From the NCBI GenBank assembly GCA_964411925.1, contig CAYPNI010000024.1, positions 1-42,824 on the forward strand: a stretch of 42,824 bases of DNA. The letters run 5' to 3'. A program made the translations under genes and the position numbers. Below the pieces are notes generated by a model. It was not told where the DNA came from. It ran no database searches and was given only the letters and a program-made list of their open reading frames with translations. Positions 18,133 through 26,309 of this stretch are shown piece by piece; position 1 is the first letter of the stretch, and each line of letters opens with the position of its first letter. This stretch comes from VFKU01 sp964411925 (GTDB lineage: Bacteria > Hydrogenedentota > Hydrogenedentia > Hydrogenedentales > GCA-2746185).

Positions 18133-19122
18133 ATGGACCTCAATTACTTTTTCAATTTCGACATCTTCCCCGAGCAGGCGTCCACGTTTGCCGAGAAGGT
18201 CGATCCCTTGTTCTACTTCCTGACGATTATTTCCGTCGTGTCGACGGTGGGCACGTTCGCGGCCATGATCATCCTGGGGATCAAGTTCCGGCGTGACCCG
18301 AACAAGCCGCGCGAGTCGCAACACCTGGAAAACCCGATGCTGGAGATCACGTGGACCGTGATCCCGTTCTTCATTTTCATCGGCGTGTTCGCGTGGGGCG
18401 CAAAACTGTTCGCGGACTTCAAGAACGCGCCGGACGCGGCGCTGCGCATCGACATCATCGGCAAACAATGGATGTGGAAGGCGCAGCATTCCAACGGCGT
18501 GCGCGAGGTCAACGACCTGCACGTGCCCGTGGACACGCCCATTGTGCTCAACATGACCTCGCAGGACGTGCTGCATGACTTCTATCTTCCGGCGATGCGC
18601 GTGAAGCAGGACGTGATTCCCGGCCGCTTCACCTACCTCTGGTTCGAGGCGACGCGCGAGGGGACGTACCCGATTTTCTGCGCGGAATATTGCGGCACGG
18701 AGCACTCGCTGATGGGCGGTCACATCACCGTGCTTTCGCAGGAGGGTTACGTCGAGTGGCTCGCGGGCGGCCCCAAGAAGTCGCCCGTCGAGGCCGGCGA
18801 GTTCCTGTTCCAGCAACGCGGCTGCGTGACGTGCCACAACGGACTCAAAGACGCGCGCGGCCCGGACCTCAAGGGCGTGTTCGGGTCTACCGGCGTCATG
18901 GTGGACGGCGAATCGGTGCTCAAGGACGAAGATTACTTGTACGAGTCGATCCTGTATTCGAGCAAGCGGGTGCGCGAAGGGTATACGGCGCTGATGCCGA
19001 GTTTCGCGAACCAGCTCTCGATCGAGGACGTGAACAGTCTCATCGCCTATATCAAATCGCTGGGCGGCGAGGAAACGGCCGACGCCGCATCGGGCGACGC
19101 GGCACCGGCGGCGCTGAATTAG
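18133..19122 (+). CDS. coxB: Cytochrome c oxidase subunit II with fused cytochrome c (caa3 type)
   Basis: The 329-residue protein has two N-terminal helices (about 27-50 and 73-95). A CuA cupredoxin domain follows, with ligands His148, Cys183, Glu185, Cys187, His191 and Met194 in CAEYCGTEHSLM. A C-terminal cytochrome c domain has haem site CVTCH (Cys231, Cys234, His235) and axial Met289 in ALMPSF. KQWMWKAQH contains the aromatic electron-entry residues. The fused haem domain makes this a caa3-type oxidase that can take electrons straight from ACIII or a membrane cytochrome. No signal peptide or lipobox is obvious. It starts 12 bp after the SCO gene. Confidence 0.96.
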   Translation: MDLNYFFNFDIFPEQASTFAEKVDPLFYFLTIISVVSTVGTFAAMIILGIKFRRDPNKPRESQHLENPMLEITWTVIPFFIFIGVFAWGAKLFADFKNAPDAALRIDIIGKQWMWKAQHSNGVREVNDLHVPVDTPIVLNMTSQDVLHDFYLPAMRVKQDVIPGRFTYLWFEATREGTYPIFCAEYCGTEHSLMGGHITVLSQEGYVEWLAGGPKKSPVEAGEFLFQQRGCVTCHNGLKDARGPDLKGVFGSTGVMVDGESVLKDEDYLYESILYSSKRVREGYTALMPSFANQLSIEDVNSLIAYIKSLGGEETADAASGDAAPAALN

Positions 19123-19169
19123 CAACGATCGGCGCGTGCGCCGGAGACAACTGAGCGAGGCAGGACATC

Positions 19170-20816
19170 ATGGCGGTAGTAGCAGAGCGGACGAGCATTC
19201 CGGATCACGCCGAAGAGCGCGAACCCAACTACCTGAACTGGAACCACTCGATTAAGTCGTGGATCCTCACTCAGGACCACAAACGCATCGCGGTGATGTA
19301 CCTCGCGACCATCCTGGTGTTTTTCCTGCTGGGCGGCGCATTTGCGATGTTGTTCCGGATCGAGCTGATGACCGGCCCGGGCGACTTGTTCGAGGCCGAC
19401 ATTTATAACCGCCTGTTCACGCTGCACGGCGTGATCATGATTTTCTTCTTCCTGATTCCGTCGATCCCGGCGACGCTGGGCAACTTTTTTCTGCCCATCA
19501 TGCTGGGCGCCAAAGACCTGGCATTCCCCAAGGTCAACCTCGCGAGTTACTGGATTTTCGTCGGCGCGGGCGTCTGCGCGCTGCTGGCGCTCGGCGGCGG
19601 CGGCGTGGACACGGGCTGGACGTTTTATTCGCCGCTCAGCACGACCTACTCGAACAGCTCGGTGTTCTGGGCCGCGTTCGCGGCCTTCCTGGTCGGCTTC
19701 TCTTCGATCCTGACCGGGTTGAACTTCATCGCGACGACGCACAAGATGCGCGCGCCGGGACTCACGTGGTTCCGGCTGCCGCTGTTCATCTGGGCGAACT
19801 ACGCGACCGGCATCATCATGATGCTGGGCACGCCCGTGATCGCGATCACCATTTTCCTCGTCGCGCTCGAGCGCGTGTGGGGCGTGGGCATCTTCGATCC
19901 TGCGATCGGCGGCGACCCGGTGCTGTTCCAGCACATGTTCTGGTTCTACTCGCACCCGGCGGTGTACATCATGATCGTCCCCGGGTTCGGCGTGGTGAGC
20001 GAGGTCATCGCGTGCTTCTCGAAGAACCGCATCTTCGGGTACGAGTTCGTCGCGCTCTCCAGCATGGCGATCGCGGTGCTCGGGTTCTTCGTCTGGGGCC
20101 ACCACATGTTCGTCGCGGGCCAGAGCTACTACCTCGGCGTGGTCTTCTCCGTGCTGACGGTGCTCATCGGCGTGCCGACCGCGATCAAGATCTTCAACTG
20201 GACGACGACGCTATACGGCGGCAACGTGACGTTCCACGCGCCGATGTTGTACGCGATCGGGTTCATCGGCCTGTTCCTCGTCGGCGGGATCACGGGCCTG
20301 TTCCTGGCCGCCATGGGCATGGACGTGCCGCTGCACGATACCTACTTCGTCGTCGCGCACTTCCACTTCACGATGGTGGGCGGGATGGTGATGGCGTTCT
20401 GGTCGGGCGTGCACTTCTGGTGGCCCAAGATGTTCGGCCGGATGTATCCCGAGTTCATCGCGAAGATCTCGGCGATGCTGATTTTCGCGGGGTTCAATCT
20501 GACGTTCCTGCCGCAGTTCATCCTCGGCTGGCTCGGCATGCCGCGGCGCTATCACGCGTATCCGGAAGAATGGCAGGTGCTGAACGTGATGAGTTCGGGC
20601 GGCGCGTTCCTGCTCGGGTTCAGCTTCGTGATGACCATCGGCTACCTGCTCTGGTCGCTGAAGTGGGGCGCGGTCGCGGGACCGAACCCCTTCGGCGCGA
20701 AGGGCCTCGAATGGGAGCGCGTGCAGTCGCCGCCGATCCCGCACAATTTCCACGGCGTGCCGATCGTCACCGAGGAAGCGTACGCGTATACCGGCAAGGA
20801 GGTTATGGATGTCTGA
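19170..20816 (+). CDS. coxA: Cytochrome c oxidase subunit I, A2-type haem-copper oxidase
   Basis: Catalytic subunit that reduces O2 at a haem a3-CuB centre and pumps protons. In the 548 residues I can place His86 (low-spin haem), His262 and the cross-linked Tyr266 in WFYSHPAVY, CuB ligands His311-His312 in WGHHMF, and His397/His399 in AHFHF. The YSHP motif in helix VI replaces the Glu of A1-type enzymes, which assigns this to the A2 subfamily, as in Rhodothermus and Thermus caa3 oxidases. Length and about 12 helices are normal. The start ATG at 19170 is 47 bp after coxB, the widest gap among the cox genes. It overlaps coxC by 8 bp. Confidence 0.97.
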   Translation: MAVVAERTSIPDHAEEREPNYLNWNHSIKSWILTQDHKRIAVMYLATILVFFLLGGAFAMLFRIELMTGPGDLFEADIYNRLFTLHGVIMIFFFLIPSIPATLGNFFLPIMLGAKDLAFPKVNLASYWIFVGAGVCALLALGGGGVDTGWTFYSPLSTTYSNSSVFWAAFAAFLVGFSSILTGLNFIATTHKMRAPGLTWFRLPLFIWANYATGIIMMLGTPVIAITIFLVALERVWGVGIFDPAIGGDPVLFQHMFWFYSHPAVYIMIVPGFGVVSEVIACFSKNRIFGYEFVALSSMAIAVLGFFVWGHHMFVAGQSYYLGVVFSVLTVLIGVPTAIKIFNWTTTLYGGNVTFHAPMLYAIGFIGLFLVGGITGLFLAAMGMDVPLHDTYFVVAHFHFTMVGGMVMAFWSGVHFWWPKMFGRMYPEFIAKISAMLIFAGFNLTFLPQFILGWLGMPRRYHAYPEEWQVLNVMSSGGAFLLGFSFVMTIGYLLWSLKWGAVAGPNPFGAKGLEWERVQSPPIPHNFHGVPIVTEEAYAYTGKEVMDV

Positions 20817-21504
20817 TACCGCCGCCATTCCGGTGACGATGGGTCCGGCGAAACCCATCGTTTCGGGTCACTACGTTAATCGAGAGCAGCAGAACGAGAC
20901 CGCGTTCATCGGAATGTGGCTGTTCCTCGTGCAGGAGATCATGTTCTTCGGCGGACTGTTCGTCGCCTATGCCGTGTACCGGTTCAAATATCCGATCACG
21001 TGGTACGAGAGCAGCGCGCACCTGAACTACTGGATGGGTACCGGCAACACTGTCGTGTTGCTCGTCAGCAGCGTGACGATGGCGTGCACGGTGTATGCCA
21101 CGCAAAGCGGCAAGCGCCAGATGCAATTGTGGAACTTTGCGTTCACGATCGCCCTCGGCATCACATTCCTCGTGGTCAAATACTTCGAGTACAAGGAAAA
21201 ATGGGTCCACGGACTCGTGCCGGGGCTGAATTGGAATCCGGACGTGCTGGGATTCACCGATCCCGCGCGGGCGCAGCTCTATTTCATCCTGTATTTCATC
21301 ATGACGGGCATGCACGCGTTCCACATGATCATCGGCATCGCACTCGCCGGCATCTTCTGGTATCTGTGTTTCCGGCGCGAGTACGGCCCGAACAAGTACC
21401 TGCCCGTCGAACTTTTCGGCTTTTACTGGCACTTCGTCGATATCGTGTGGGTGTTCTTGTTCCCGATGCTTTATTTGATCAGCACGCCGGCAGGCCACCA
21501 CTAG
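20809..21504 (+). CDS. coxC: Cytochrome c oxidase subunit III
   Basis: The 231-residue protein has five hydrophobic helices, the short form usual in caa3 operons. Typical stretches are GMWLFLVQEIMFFGGLF near residue 36, TGMHAFHMIIG and the C-terminal YWHFVDIVWVFLFPMLYL. It stabilises subunit I and supports proton uptake; it holds no metal. The ATG at 20809 lies 8 bp inside the end of coxA in another frame, so translation is coupled. Confidence 0.95.
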   Translation: MSDTAAIPVTMGPAKPIVSGHYVNREQQNETAFIGMWLFLVQEIMFFGGLFVAYAVYRFKYPITWYESSAHLNYWMGTGNTVVLLVSSVTMACTVYATQSGKRQMQLWNFAFTIALGITFLVVKYFEYKEKWVHGLVPGLNWNPDVLGFTDPARAQLYFILYFIMTGMHAFHMIIGIALAGIFWYLCFRREYGPNKYLPVELFGFYWHFVDIVWVFLFPMLYLISTPAGHH

Positions 21505-21523
21505 CAGAAGGTGCACGATCGTC

Positions 21524-22099
21524 ATGTCGCATAGAATCATTCCGCCGAAATACTATTTCGTCAACGCCGCCGTGTTGGGACTTCTGATGGCCGCGACCGT
21601 GGCGGCGGCCAAGGTCCCGTTCTTCCACTTGAGCGACAATCCGAACGGTCTCAATCTGCTGGTCGCAGTCGTGATCGCGGTCATGAAGGCCGCGTGCATC
21701 GTCGCCATATTCATGGGCGCGTACTGGTCCAGCGGGTTGGTGCGCCTGTTTGCCGTGCTTGGATTTATCTGGCTGCCGATTTTCTTCCTCTTCGTATTCA
21801 CGGACTACGGATTCGCCAATCCGCTTGAAGAGTTCGGCGGGCCGTACCACGATCTGGCCTCGCCGGGCAGTAATCCGGAATCGGGTGGTCAGGACTTCTC
21901 GACGCACGGCCGCCAGTTGACCCCGGCGCACGGCGGGAATTACGTTCCCCCGCCGCACCTGTTCGGGCATGGCGAAGCGGCTGCGGGCGGCGAGCATGGC
22001 GCGGCGGACGCGCATGGCGCCGATGCAGGCCACGAGACTGCAACTCCCGAGGCGGGCGCGGACGCACACGCCGCCCCGGCGGATGCACCTCACCACTGA
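21524..22099 (+). CDS. Cytochrome c oxidase subunit IV-like protein with long His/Ala-rich tail
   Basis: Residues 1-105 contain three hydrophobic helices (about 12-30, 42-66 and 73-95). The block AVMKAACIVAIFMGAYW matches the prokaryotic COX4 family, the small fourth subunit of caa3/aa3 oxidases. The remaining 85 residues are low-complexity, rich in His, Ala, Gly and Asp (GGEHGAADAHGADAGHETA), much longer than in standard members. It starts 19 bp after coxC and closes the operon. No T-run terminator follows; instead there is a palindrome of repeat family B at 22109. The tail could bind metal ions (inference). Confidence 0.85.
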   Translation: MSHRIIPPKYYFVNAAVLGLLMAATVAAAKVPFFHLSDNPNGLNLLVAVVIAVMKAACIVAIFMGAYWSSGLVRLFAVLGFIWLPIFFLFVFTDYGFANPLEEFGGPYHDLASPGSNPESGGQDFSTHGRQLTPAHGGNYVPPPHLFGHGEAAAGGEHGAADAHGADAGHETATPEAGADAHAAPADAPHH

Positions 22100-22108
22100 C
22101 GGCGCTGC

Positions 22109-22133
22109 GGTCGCGCGGGAGCGCGACCCTCCC
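22109..22133 (+). repeat. Palindromic intergenic element, family B, copy 1
   Basis: A perfect 8 bp stem (GGTCGCGC 22109-22116, loop GGGA, GCGCGACC 22121-22128) is followed by CTCCC. The same design recurs at 22272-22297 and, inverted, at 30806-30845. It lies 10 bp after the last gene of the respiratory operon and could act as a hairpin protecting or ending the transcript, though no T-run follows. Confidence 0.75.
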
Positions 22134-22163
22134 ACGCCTGCTGTTGCGAGATGGTTTCCCGCC

Positions 22164-22201
22164 GTCATTGCGACGAGTGGCGTGTGCGACGAAGCAATCT
22201 C
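22164..22201 (-). repeat. Dispersed intergenic element, family A, inverted copy
   Basis: On the minus strand this reads GAGATTGCTTCGTCGCACAC then GCCACTCGTCGCAATGAC, matching the copies at 1219, 29944 and 30855 except for two or three bases. It sits between two family B palindromes. Confidence 0.85.
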
Positions 22202-22271
22202 ATCAACGGGTTGACCCCGGCTCGCGAGTACGCTCGCCCTCCCGACTGCGTTGTCGTGCCGGCTCCGTTAC

Positions 22272-22297
22272 GGTCTCGCGGGAGCGCGACCCTCCCG
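22272..22297 (+). repeat. Palindromic intergenic element, family B, copy 2
   Basis: GGTCTCGC, loop GGGA, GCGCGACC, then CTCCCG: identical to copy 1 apart from one mismatch in the stem. A weaker relative (CTCGCGAGTACGCTCGCCCT) lies at 22221-22240, so three palindrome units frame the family A copy in this gap. Confidence 0.7.
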
Positions 22298-22299
22298 CG

Positions 22300-24246
22300 C
22301 TACGGTGCAGGCGCGCGATAGAGCTTGTGGCCGTAATGGTCGAGTTCCACGGGCAGGCGTAGTTCCGTGTCGATCGGCGAGACGACGAACTCGAATCCGT
22401 ATTTCTCGGCGAGCGCCGACCACTCGGCCGCCGTCCGCTCCGCCCAGACCTCCCGCCAGTCCTTCGGCGGTTCAGGGTAGCGGAAGTCCACGCCGTACAC
22501 ATCGCGGAACATGCCGTTGATCTGGGGACCGAACGACGGGCGGTAGCCGATGAAAAAGGGCGTCGCGAGATCGGCGACAACCGGGTGGCCGGTCTGCGCC
22601 TGAAGCAACACCTGGTCCATCGGCCCGAGCAGCATCGCGTCCGAGTGTCCGCTCGATTCGAGATGGGCCGCGATCGCGCGCTCGAAATCGCCGATGGCCA
22701 GCGTCTGGCGCGCGCGCCATTCCTGCCACAGCATCGAGACGGCCAGCATCGCGATAGCGGACACGAACACGCGCTGCGGCCACGGCCCGAGCCCCGGAAG
22801 TCGCTTGTATCGGGATACGCCCACCACCAGCACCACGCCGGCGATCGCCGCCATCGTGCCGAATTGATGAACGAGCGCCGTCAGGATCAGGACACCCGCG
22901 CCGATCATGGCGAAGAGGGCGAAACTGCGCTTCGAATGCTCGCGAATCCCGGACAAGAGCAGCGCAAAAGCGGCGCCGAACAGGAAAAAGACAACGAAAT
23001 CGAGCGTCCCGAAATACCGGTACGAAATCGTCGCGGGAAGCGCCTGCAAGAACAGCGGCCGGAGCATGGTGAACCCGAGCGTGAGCGCGACCGCGGCGAG
23101 GCCCACGAGGCGTGGCGTGCTATCCCCGCCCGCGCGTGGCTGAAGCAGGATCGCGCAGATCATGGCGACCATGATCGGCGGCACGTGGTTCCACAGCCGG
23201 TAGGGCAGCCACGTGAGCGTCACGTACGGGACATTGGCGCCGAGCAGCGTCTGCGCGAGCATGACCACGAGTCCGATGAGCAGCACAACCGCGGAGTAGA
23301 CGAAACACACGATCCAGGGGCGAGCGTTTGGCGATTGGCCGATTCGAAGTCCGAAGAGCGCGGCGTAGGCCAACAGGACGAATCCGACCGTCATCAGCAG
23401 ACTGTTCAGTCCGGGGGGGCGCCGGTGCATGTCGTAGTACGTCACCCAGCCACCCCAGATCGCGCGGATTTCATCCGGCGACGCGTCAGAAATGGGAGGC
23501 GCGCCTCCACCGGCCAGCAGACGCCCGGCGATCCAGATCGCGACGCTTATGCCGAGGCCCGCGACGAGCGCGGCGTCCGCGCGGCGCCAGACGCGCGGCT
23601 GCGGATGAAGCCGCCGCGAGGCGTAGACGAGAACGAGCAACAGGAGTAACGGAGGCAACTGGCCGATGTGAACGGCGGGCGTGAGTCCGATGAGGAAGAA
23701 ACCGAGCGCGACACGCCCCAGTGCCAGCGCGGCGATGGCGCACAAGACGAACCCGGTGCCAATGTGGCCGTTCGAGAACATGCCGGGAAGCGTGAATTGC
23801 GGGTACGACCCGTCGAACGCCGTGTGCACGCCGGAGAGAATGAGCGCCGCGGCGGCGTGTCCCGCGAGCGCCCGTTGAGCGAGTGCCGCACCCAACAGGT
23901 ACGGCGGCACAACCGTCGCCCATACGAACAGAAGATTGCGGACGAGGCAGACGGAGTAGGCGCCCGCGCCGGCGTCGAGCATGAGCGCCGATACATACAA
24001 TTGTGCGCTGACCAGGTTGCGCACCCACCACGCGAGCGGATGCCAATCGGGATAGTGCACCCGCGCGGCGAGCACCTGGGCGAATTCGTAGTTCTCGTCC
24101 CACCGCACCCCGCGCGCGAACACGAGCAATGCGGAGAAGACCACCCATGCAACGAGACCCGGCGCGAGATGCGGAACGGCCGGTTGCGGCGCGGATTCGG
24201 CGGATGCCGCCACCCTGATTCCCCCCGGCGCCCCGGCCCCGCTCAT
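22300..24246 (-). CDS. Large polytopic membrane protein, possibly GT-C-fold glycosyltransferase-like
   Basis: The 648-residue protein has about 13 hydrophobic helices in residues 30-515 and a soluble C-terminal domain of about 130 residues. The first periplasmic loop after helix 1 has GVRWDENYEFAQVL; an acidic pair there followed by WHPLAWW recalls GT-C lipid-sugar glycosyltransferases and related DUF membrane proteins. This is a resemblance only. FDGSYPQFTLPGMFSNGHIG is another polar loop. It is transcribed towards the respiratory operon and divergent from comEA. I do not recognise a closer family. The start at 24246 is the first ATG; the first helix begins near residue 28. Confidence 0.7.
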   Translation of the reverse strand: MSGAGAPGGIRVAASAESAPQPAVPHLAPGLVAWVVFSALLVFARGVRWDENYEFAQVLAARVHYPDWHPLAWWVRNLVSAQLYVSALMLDAGAGAYSVCLVRNLLFVWATVVPPYLLGAALAQRALAGHAAAALILSGVHTAFDGSYPQFTLPGMFSNGHIGTGFVLCAIAALALGRVALGFFLIGLTPAVHIGQLPPLLLLLVLVYASRRLHPQPRVWRRADAALVAGLGISVAIWIAGRLLAGGGAPPISDASPDEIRAIWGGWVTYYDMHRRPPGLNSLLMTVGFVLLAYAALFGLRIGQSPNARPWIVCFVYSAVVLLIGLVVMLAQTLLGANVPYVTLTWLPYRLWNHVPPIMVAMICAILLQPRAGGDSTPRLVGLAAVALTLGFTMLRPLFLQALPATISYRYFGTLDFVVFFLFGAAFALLLSGIREHSKRSFALFAMIGAGVLILTALVHQFGTMAAIAGVVLVVGVSRYKRLPGLGPWPQRVFVSAIAMLAVSMLWQEWRARQTLAIGDFERAIAAHLESSGHSDAMLLGPMDQVLLQAQTGHPVVADLATPFFIGYRPSFGPQINGMFRDVYGVDFRYPEPPKDWREVWAERTAAEWSALAEKYGFEFVVSPIDTELRLPVELDHYGHKLYRAPAP

Positions 24247-24251
24247 TGCGG

Positions 24252-24278
24252 TTGCGCGCGCCCTGCGTTGTGTATACT
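24252..24278 (+). promoter_or_regulatory. Weak candidate promoter for comEA
   Basis: TTGCGC at 24252-24257 and TATACT at 24273-24278, spacing 15 bp, 54 bp before the comEA ATG. The -10 is good but the spacing is short and the -35 poor. It sits just upstream of the divergent membrane-protein gene. Confidence 0.3.
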
Positions 24279-24331
24279 AGCACCCGATTTTTCCCCGGGG
24301 CGAACACTCTCACGCGAGGCCCAGCGCTGCG

Positions 24332-25021
24332 ATGATGAGCCGGCTACTGACACGGCGCGAACAGGTCGTACTGGTTTTTCTGGCGGCATCGTTGCTCGCC
24401 GGATCGATTACGGTTATCGCGCTGCGGCGCGCCACGCCGAACCCCGCGGCGCTCGTCGTGCAACCCGATGCTGTGCCCGCGGAGGCCGGGGTTGCAACCC
24501 CCGCATTGACCGTGCCGCAACCCAAACCGCCGGTCATCGAGCTGGTCGTCTCCGTCCAGGGAGCGGTGACGAAGCCGGGTGTTTACCGCGTGGATGACGG
24601 GAGCCGCGTGGACGACCTGATCCGGTTGGCGGGCGGTCTCATGCCCGGGGCGGATACAAGCAGCATCAATCTCGCGGCCCGCGTGGTTGACGGGACCACG
24701 CTCACCGTGCCGACGCGCAGGAAGGCCACCGATTCTGGGTCTGTCGAGATTGTCCAGGTGTCCAATCCGGATGTGTACGGCTTGGTCGGCGGGACCACCC
24801 CGGGTAAACCGGCTTCAGCGGTCGGCTCGCGGCTCATCGATTTGAACCGTGCGTCCCAGGCGGAACTGGAAACACTCCCCGGCATCGGACCAAAATTGGC
24901 ACAACAGATCATTCAGTACCGGTCGGCGCAGCCGTTCCTCGCCGTTGAGGACTTGCTCAACGTGAGCGGCATCGGCGACGCGAAGCTGGCGTCTGTGCGC
25001 GATCTCGTGACGGTGAATTAG
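24332..25021 (+). CDS. comEA: ComEA-like competence DNA-binding protein (SLBB plus helix-hairpin-helix)
   Basis: The 229-residue protein has an N-terminal membrane anchor (about 14-30). A SLBB domain spans residues about 70-130 (VSVQGAVTKPGVYRVDDG, LIRLAGGLMPGAD). A C-terminal double helix-hairpin-helix region reads IDLNRASQAELETLPGIGPK and VSGIGDAKLASV. This order is that of ComEA, which binds incoming double-stranded DNA at the outer face of the membrane. Some ComEA-domain proteins without ComEC have other roles, and no comEC or pilus gene is nearby. The start is the first of two adjacent ATGs. A small membrane-protein gene follows 10 bp downstream. Confidence 0.88.
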   Translation: MMSRLLTRREQVVLVFLAASLLAGSITVIALRRATPNPAALVVQPDAVPAEAGVATPALTVPQPKPPVIELVVSVQGAVTKPGVYRVDDGSRVDDLIRLAGGLMPGADTSSINLAARVVDGTTLTVPTRRKATDSGSVEIVQVSNPDVYGLVGGTTPGKPASAVGSRLIDLNRASQAELETLPGIGPKLAQQIIQYRSAQPFLAVEDLLNVSGIGDAKLASVRDLVTVN

Positions 25022-25031
25022 GGGGCCGAGG

Positions 25032-25379
25032 GTGCAGGGAGAAAGTACGCAACCCGGCGACAAACCGGGCAACGATTCCGGCCCGCCAAATAACCCATCC
25101 GATGCGATGCGCGAGCAACAGGCGATCGCCGCCGCGATGATGATCGGCGAGGAGATGCGCCGGGACGACCGCACGCAGACGTACGTGCTGACGCGGCGGC
25201 TCGGGATTTTCTTTGCCGCGATGGCCGTGATTGGGTTGGTGTTGCTGTTCGGTTTTGCCCGCCTCGCGGGTGACGATTTCAATCCGTTCCCCTATATGAT
25301 CGTGCTCGGATTGATCGCCGCTGGAAGCGCCGTCGCGGCGTACTGGGGTTATGCGGAATCCCGCCGACATGACGAATAG
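25032..25379 (+). CDS. Small two-helix membrane protein
   Basis: The GTG start at 25032 gives 115 residues. A polar, Pro/Gly-rich N-terminus (residues 1-35) precedes a Met/Arg-rich stretch. Two helices lie at about 58-80 and 88-108 with a short acidic loop (AGDDFNPFP). No family is recognised. It follows comEA by 10 bp and ends about 60 bp before an intrinsic terminator, so the two probably form one transcript. Confidence 0.65.
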   Translation: MQGESTQPGDKPGNDSGPPNNPSDAMREQQAIAAAMMIGEEMRRDDRTQTYVLTRRLGIFFAAMAVIGLVLLFGFARLAGDDFNPFPYMIVLGLIAAGSAVAAYWGYAESRRHDE

Positions 25380-25440
25380 CCTTTCGCGAATAGATTGAAA
25401 GCCGCGTCGTCAGTAGAATGGCAGCGACGCACGGAACAGG

Positions 25441-25461
25441 AACCCGCAATTGCGGGTTTTT
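25441..25461 (+). terminator. Intrinsic terminator after the comEA unit
   Basis: Perfect inverted repeat AACCCGC, loop AATT, GCGGGTT, running into TTT at 25459-25461. It lies between the comEA unit and the metal-site repeat gene, both on the plus strand. Confidence 0.8.
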
Positions 25462-25526
25462 AATAGGGGCGGCATGGCCGGGCGTTCGGCCTAAACCCAT
25501 GCGCCACAGTTGCTTAGGAGATATAC

Positions 25527-26216
25527 ATGTTGAAAAACGGGCTCTGGTTACTTCCCGCGATCGCAATTCTCGGGTTTGGGTCGTCCGTCGAGGCAGACGA
25601 CGCCATCAAGGGCGATCCCTATCCGCTCAATGTCTGCGCCGTGTCCGGAGAGGAACTCGGTTCGATGGGCGAACCGATCGCGTTCAACCACCAGGGCCGC
25701 GACATCAAGTTCTGTTGTTCGGGCTGTGAGCCGCGCTTCAAGGGAGAGCCGACAAAGTTCATCGCGGAAATCGACAAGAAGATCATCGAGCAACAATTGC
25801 CTCACTACCCGCTCAAGACCGACCTCGTAACCGGCGACGCGCTTCCCGCGGACGCGAAGGTGCTGAACGTCGTGTACATGAACCGGCTCGTGCGCCTGGG
25901 CGACCAGAAGAGCACGCAAAAGTTTCTGAAGGAACCCGAAGCGTACATCGCCAAGCTCGACGAGGCCGTGATCGCGGCGCAACTCGAATCGTATCCCCTC
26001 GACGTTTGCATAGTCAGTGGCGAGCCGCTCGACGCCATGGGAGAGCCCGTGCAAAAGGTCTATGCGAACCGTCTCGTCCAGTTCTGCTGCGACGGGTGCG
26101 TAAACAAGTTCGTCGCGCAACCGGCGAAGTTCTGGCCTACGTTGGACGGCAAGGAAGGCGCTGAATTCATCAGCCCCGAAGAAATCCACAAAGACGATCA
26201 CAAAGATCATCACTAA
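25527..26216 (+). CDS. Exported protein of three 62-residue YHS/TRASH-like metal-site repeats, the middle one degenerate
   Basis: The ATG at 25527 has AGGAG 6 bases upstream. The 229-residue protein has a signal peptide (cleavage near VEA-DD, residue 23). Three repeats begin at YPL residues 32, 94 and 156, an exact spacing of 62. Repeats 1 and 3 have a single Cys (37 and 161) in a V-C-x-V-S-G-E-x-L block, then FCCxGC (Cys63/64/67 and Cys187/188/191) followed by a Phe four residues on, resembling the TRASH/YHS heavy-metal site. Repeat 2 keeps YPL, V-T-G-D-x-L and the downstream helix but has lost every Cys. The tail is HKDDHKDHH. A periplasmic copper or other soft-metal binder is inferred. It lies alone between two terminators. 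Confidence 0.8.
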   Translation: MLKNGLWLLPAIAILGFGSSVEADDAIKGDPYPLNVCAVSGEELGSMGEPIAFNHQGRDIKFCCSGCEPRFKGEPTKFIAEIDKKIIEQQLPHYPLKTDLVTGDALPADAKVLNVVYMNRLVRLGDQKSTQKFLKEPEAYIAKLDEAVIAAQLESYPLDVCIVSGEPLDAMGEPVQKVYANRLVQFCCDGCVNKFVAQPAKFWPTLDGKEGAEFISPEEIHKDDHKDHH

Positions 26217-26235
26217 GTCAGACAATGTTCTCCGT

Positions 26236-26274
26236 GGCCCCGGAGCTCACCCGTTCCGGGGCCGTTTTATTTTT
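26236..26274 (+). terminator. Intrinsic terminator after the metal-site repeat gene
   Basis: Arms GGCCCCGGA (26236-26244) and TCCGGGGCC (26255-26263) with a 10-base loop, followed by GTTTTATTTTT. It begins 20 bp after the stop codon. Confidence 0.93.
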
Positions 26275-26278
26275 CGCG

Positions 26279-26284
26279 TATAAT
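26279..26284 (+). promoter_or_regulatory. Perfect -10 hexamer ahead of the Nudix gene
   Basis: TATAAT immediately downstream of the terminator and 25 bp before the ATG at 26310. The -35 position would fall inside the terminator hairpin and shows no TTGACA-like box. Confidence 0.4.
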
Positions 26285-26309
26285 TCCGCGACAAATTCCG
26301 GGGGGCACG

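Noticed and set aside
22100..22299. A CRISPR-like array in the repeat-rich gap after the oxidase genes
   Set aside because: The repeats are of different types, unevenly spaced, and there are no spacers of constant length or cas genes.
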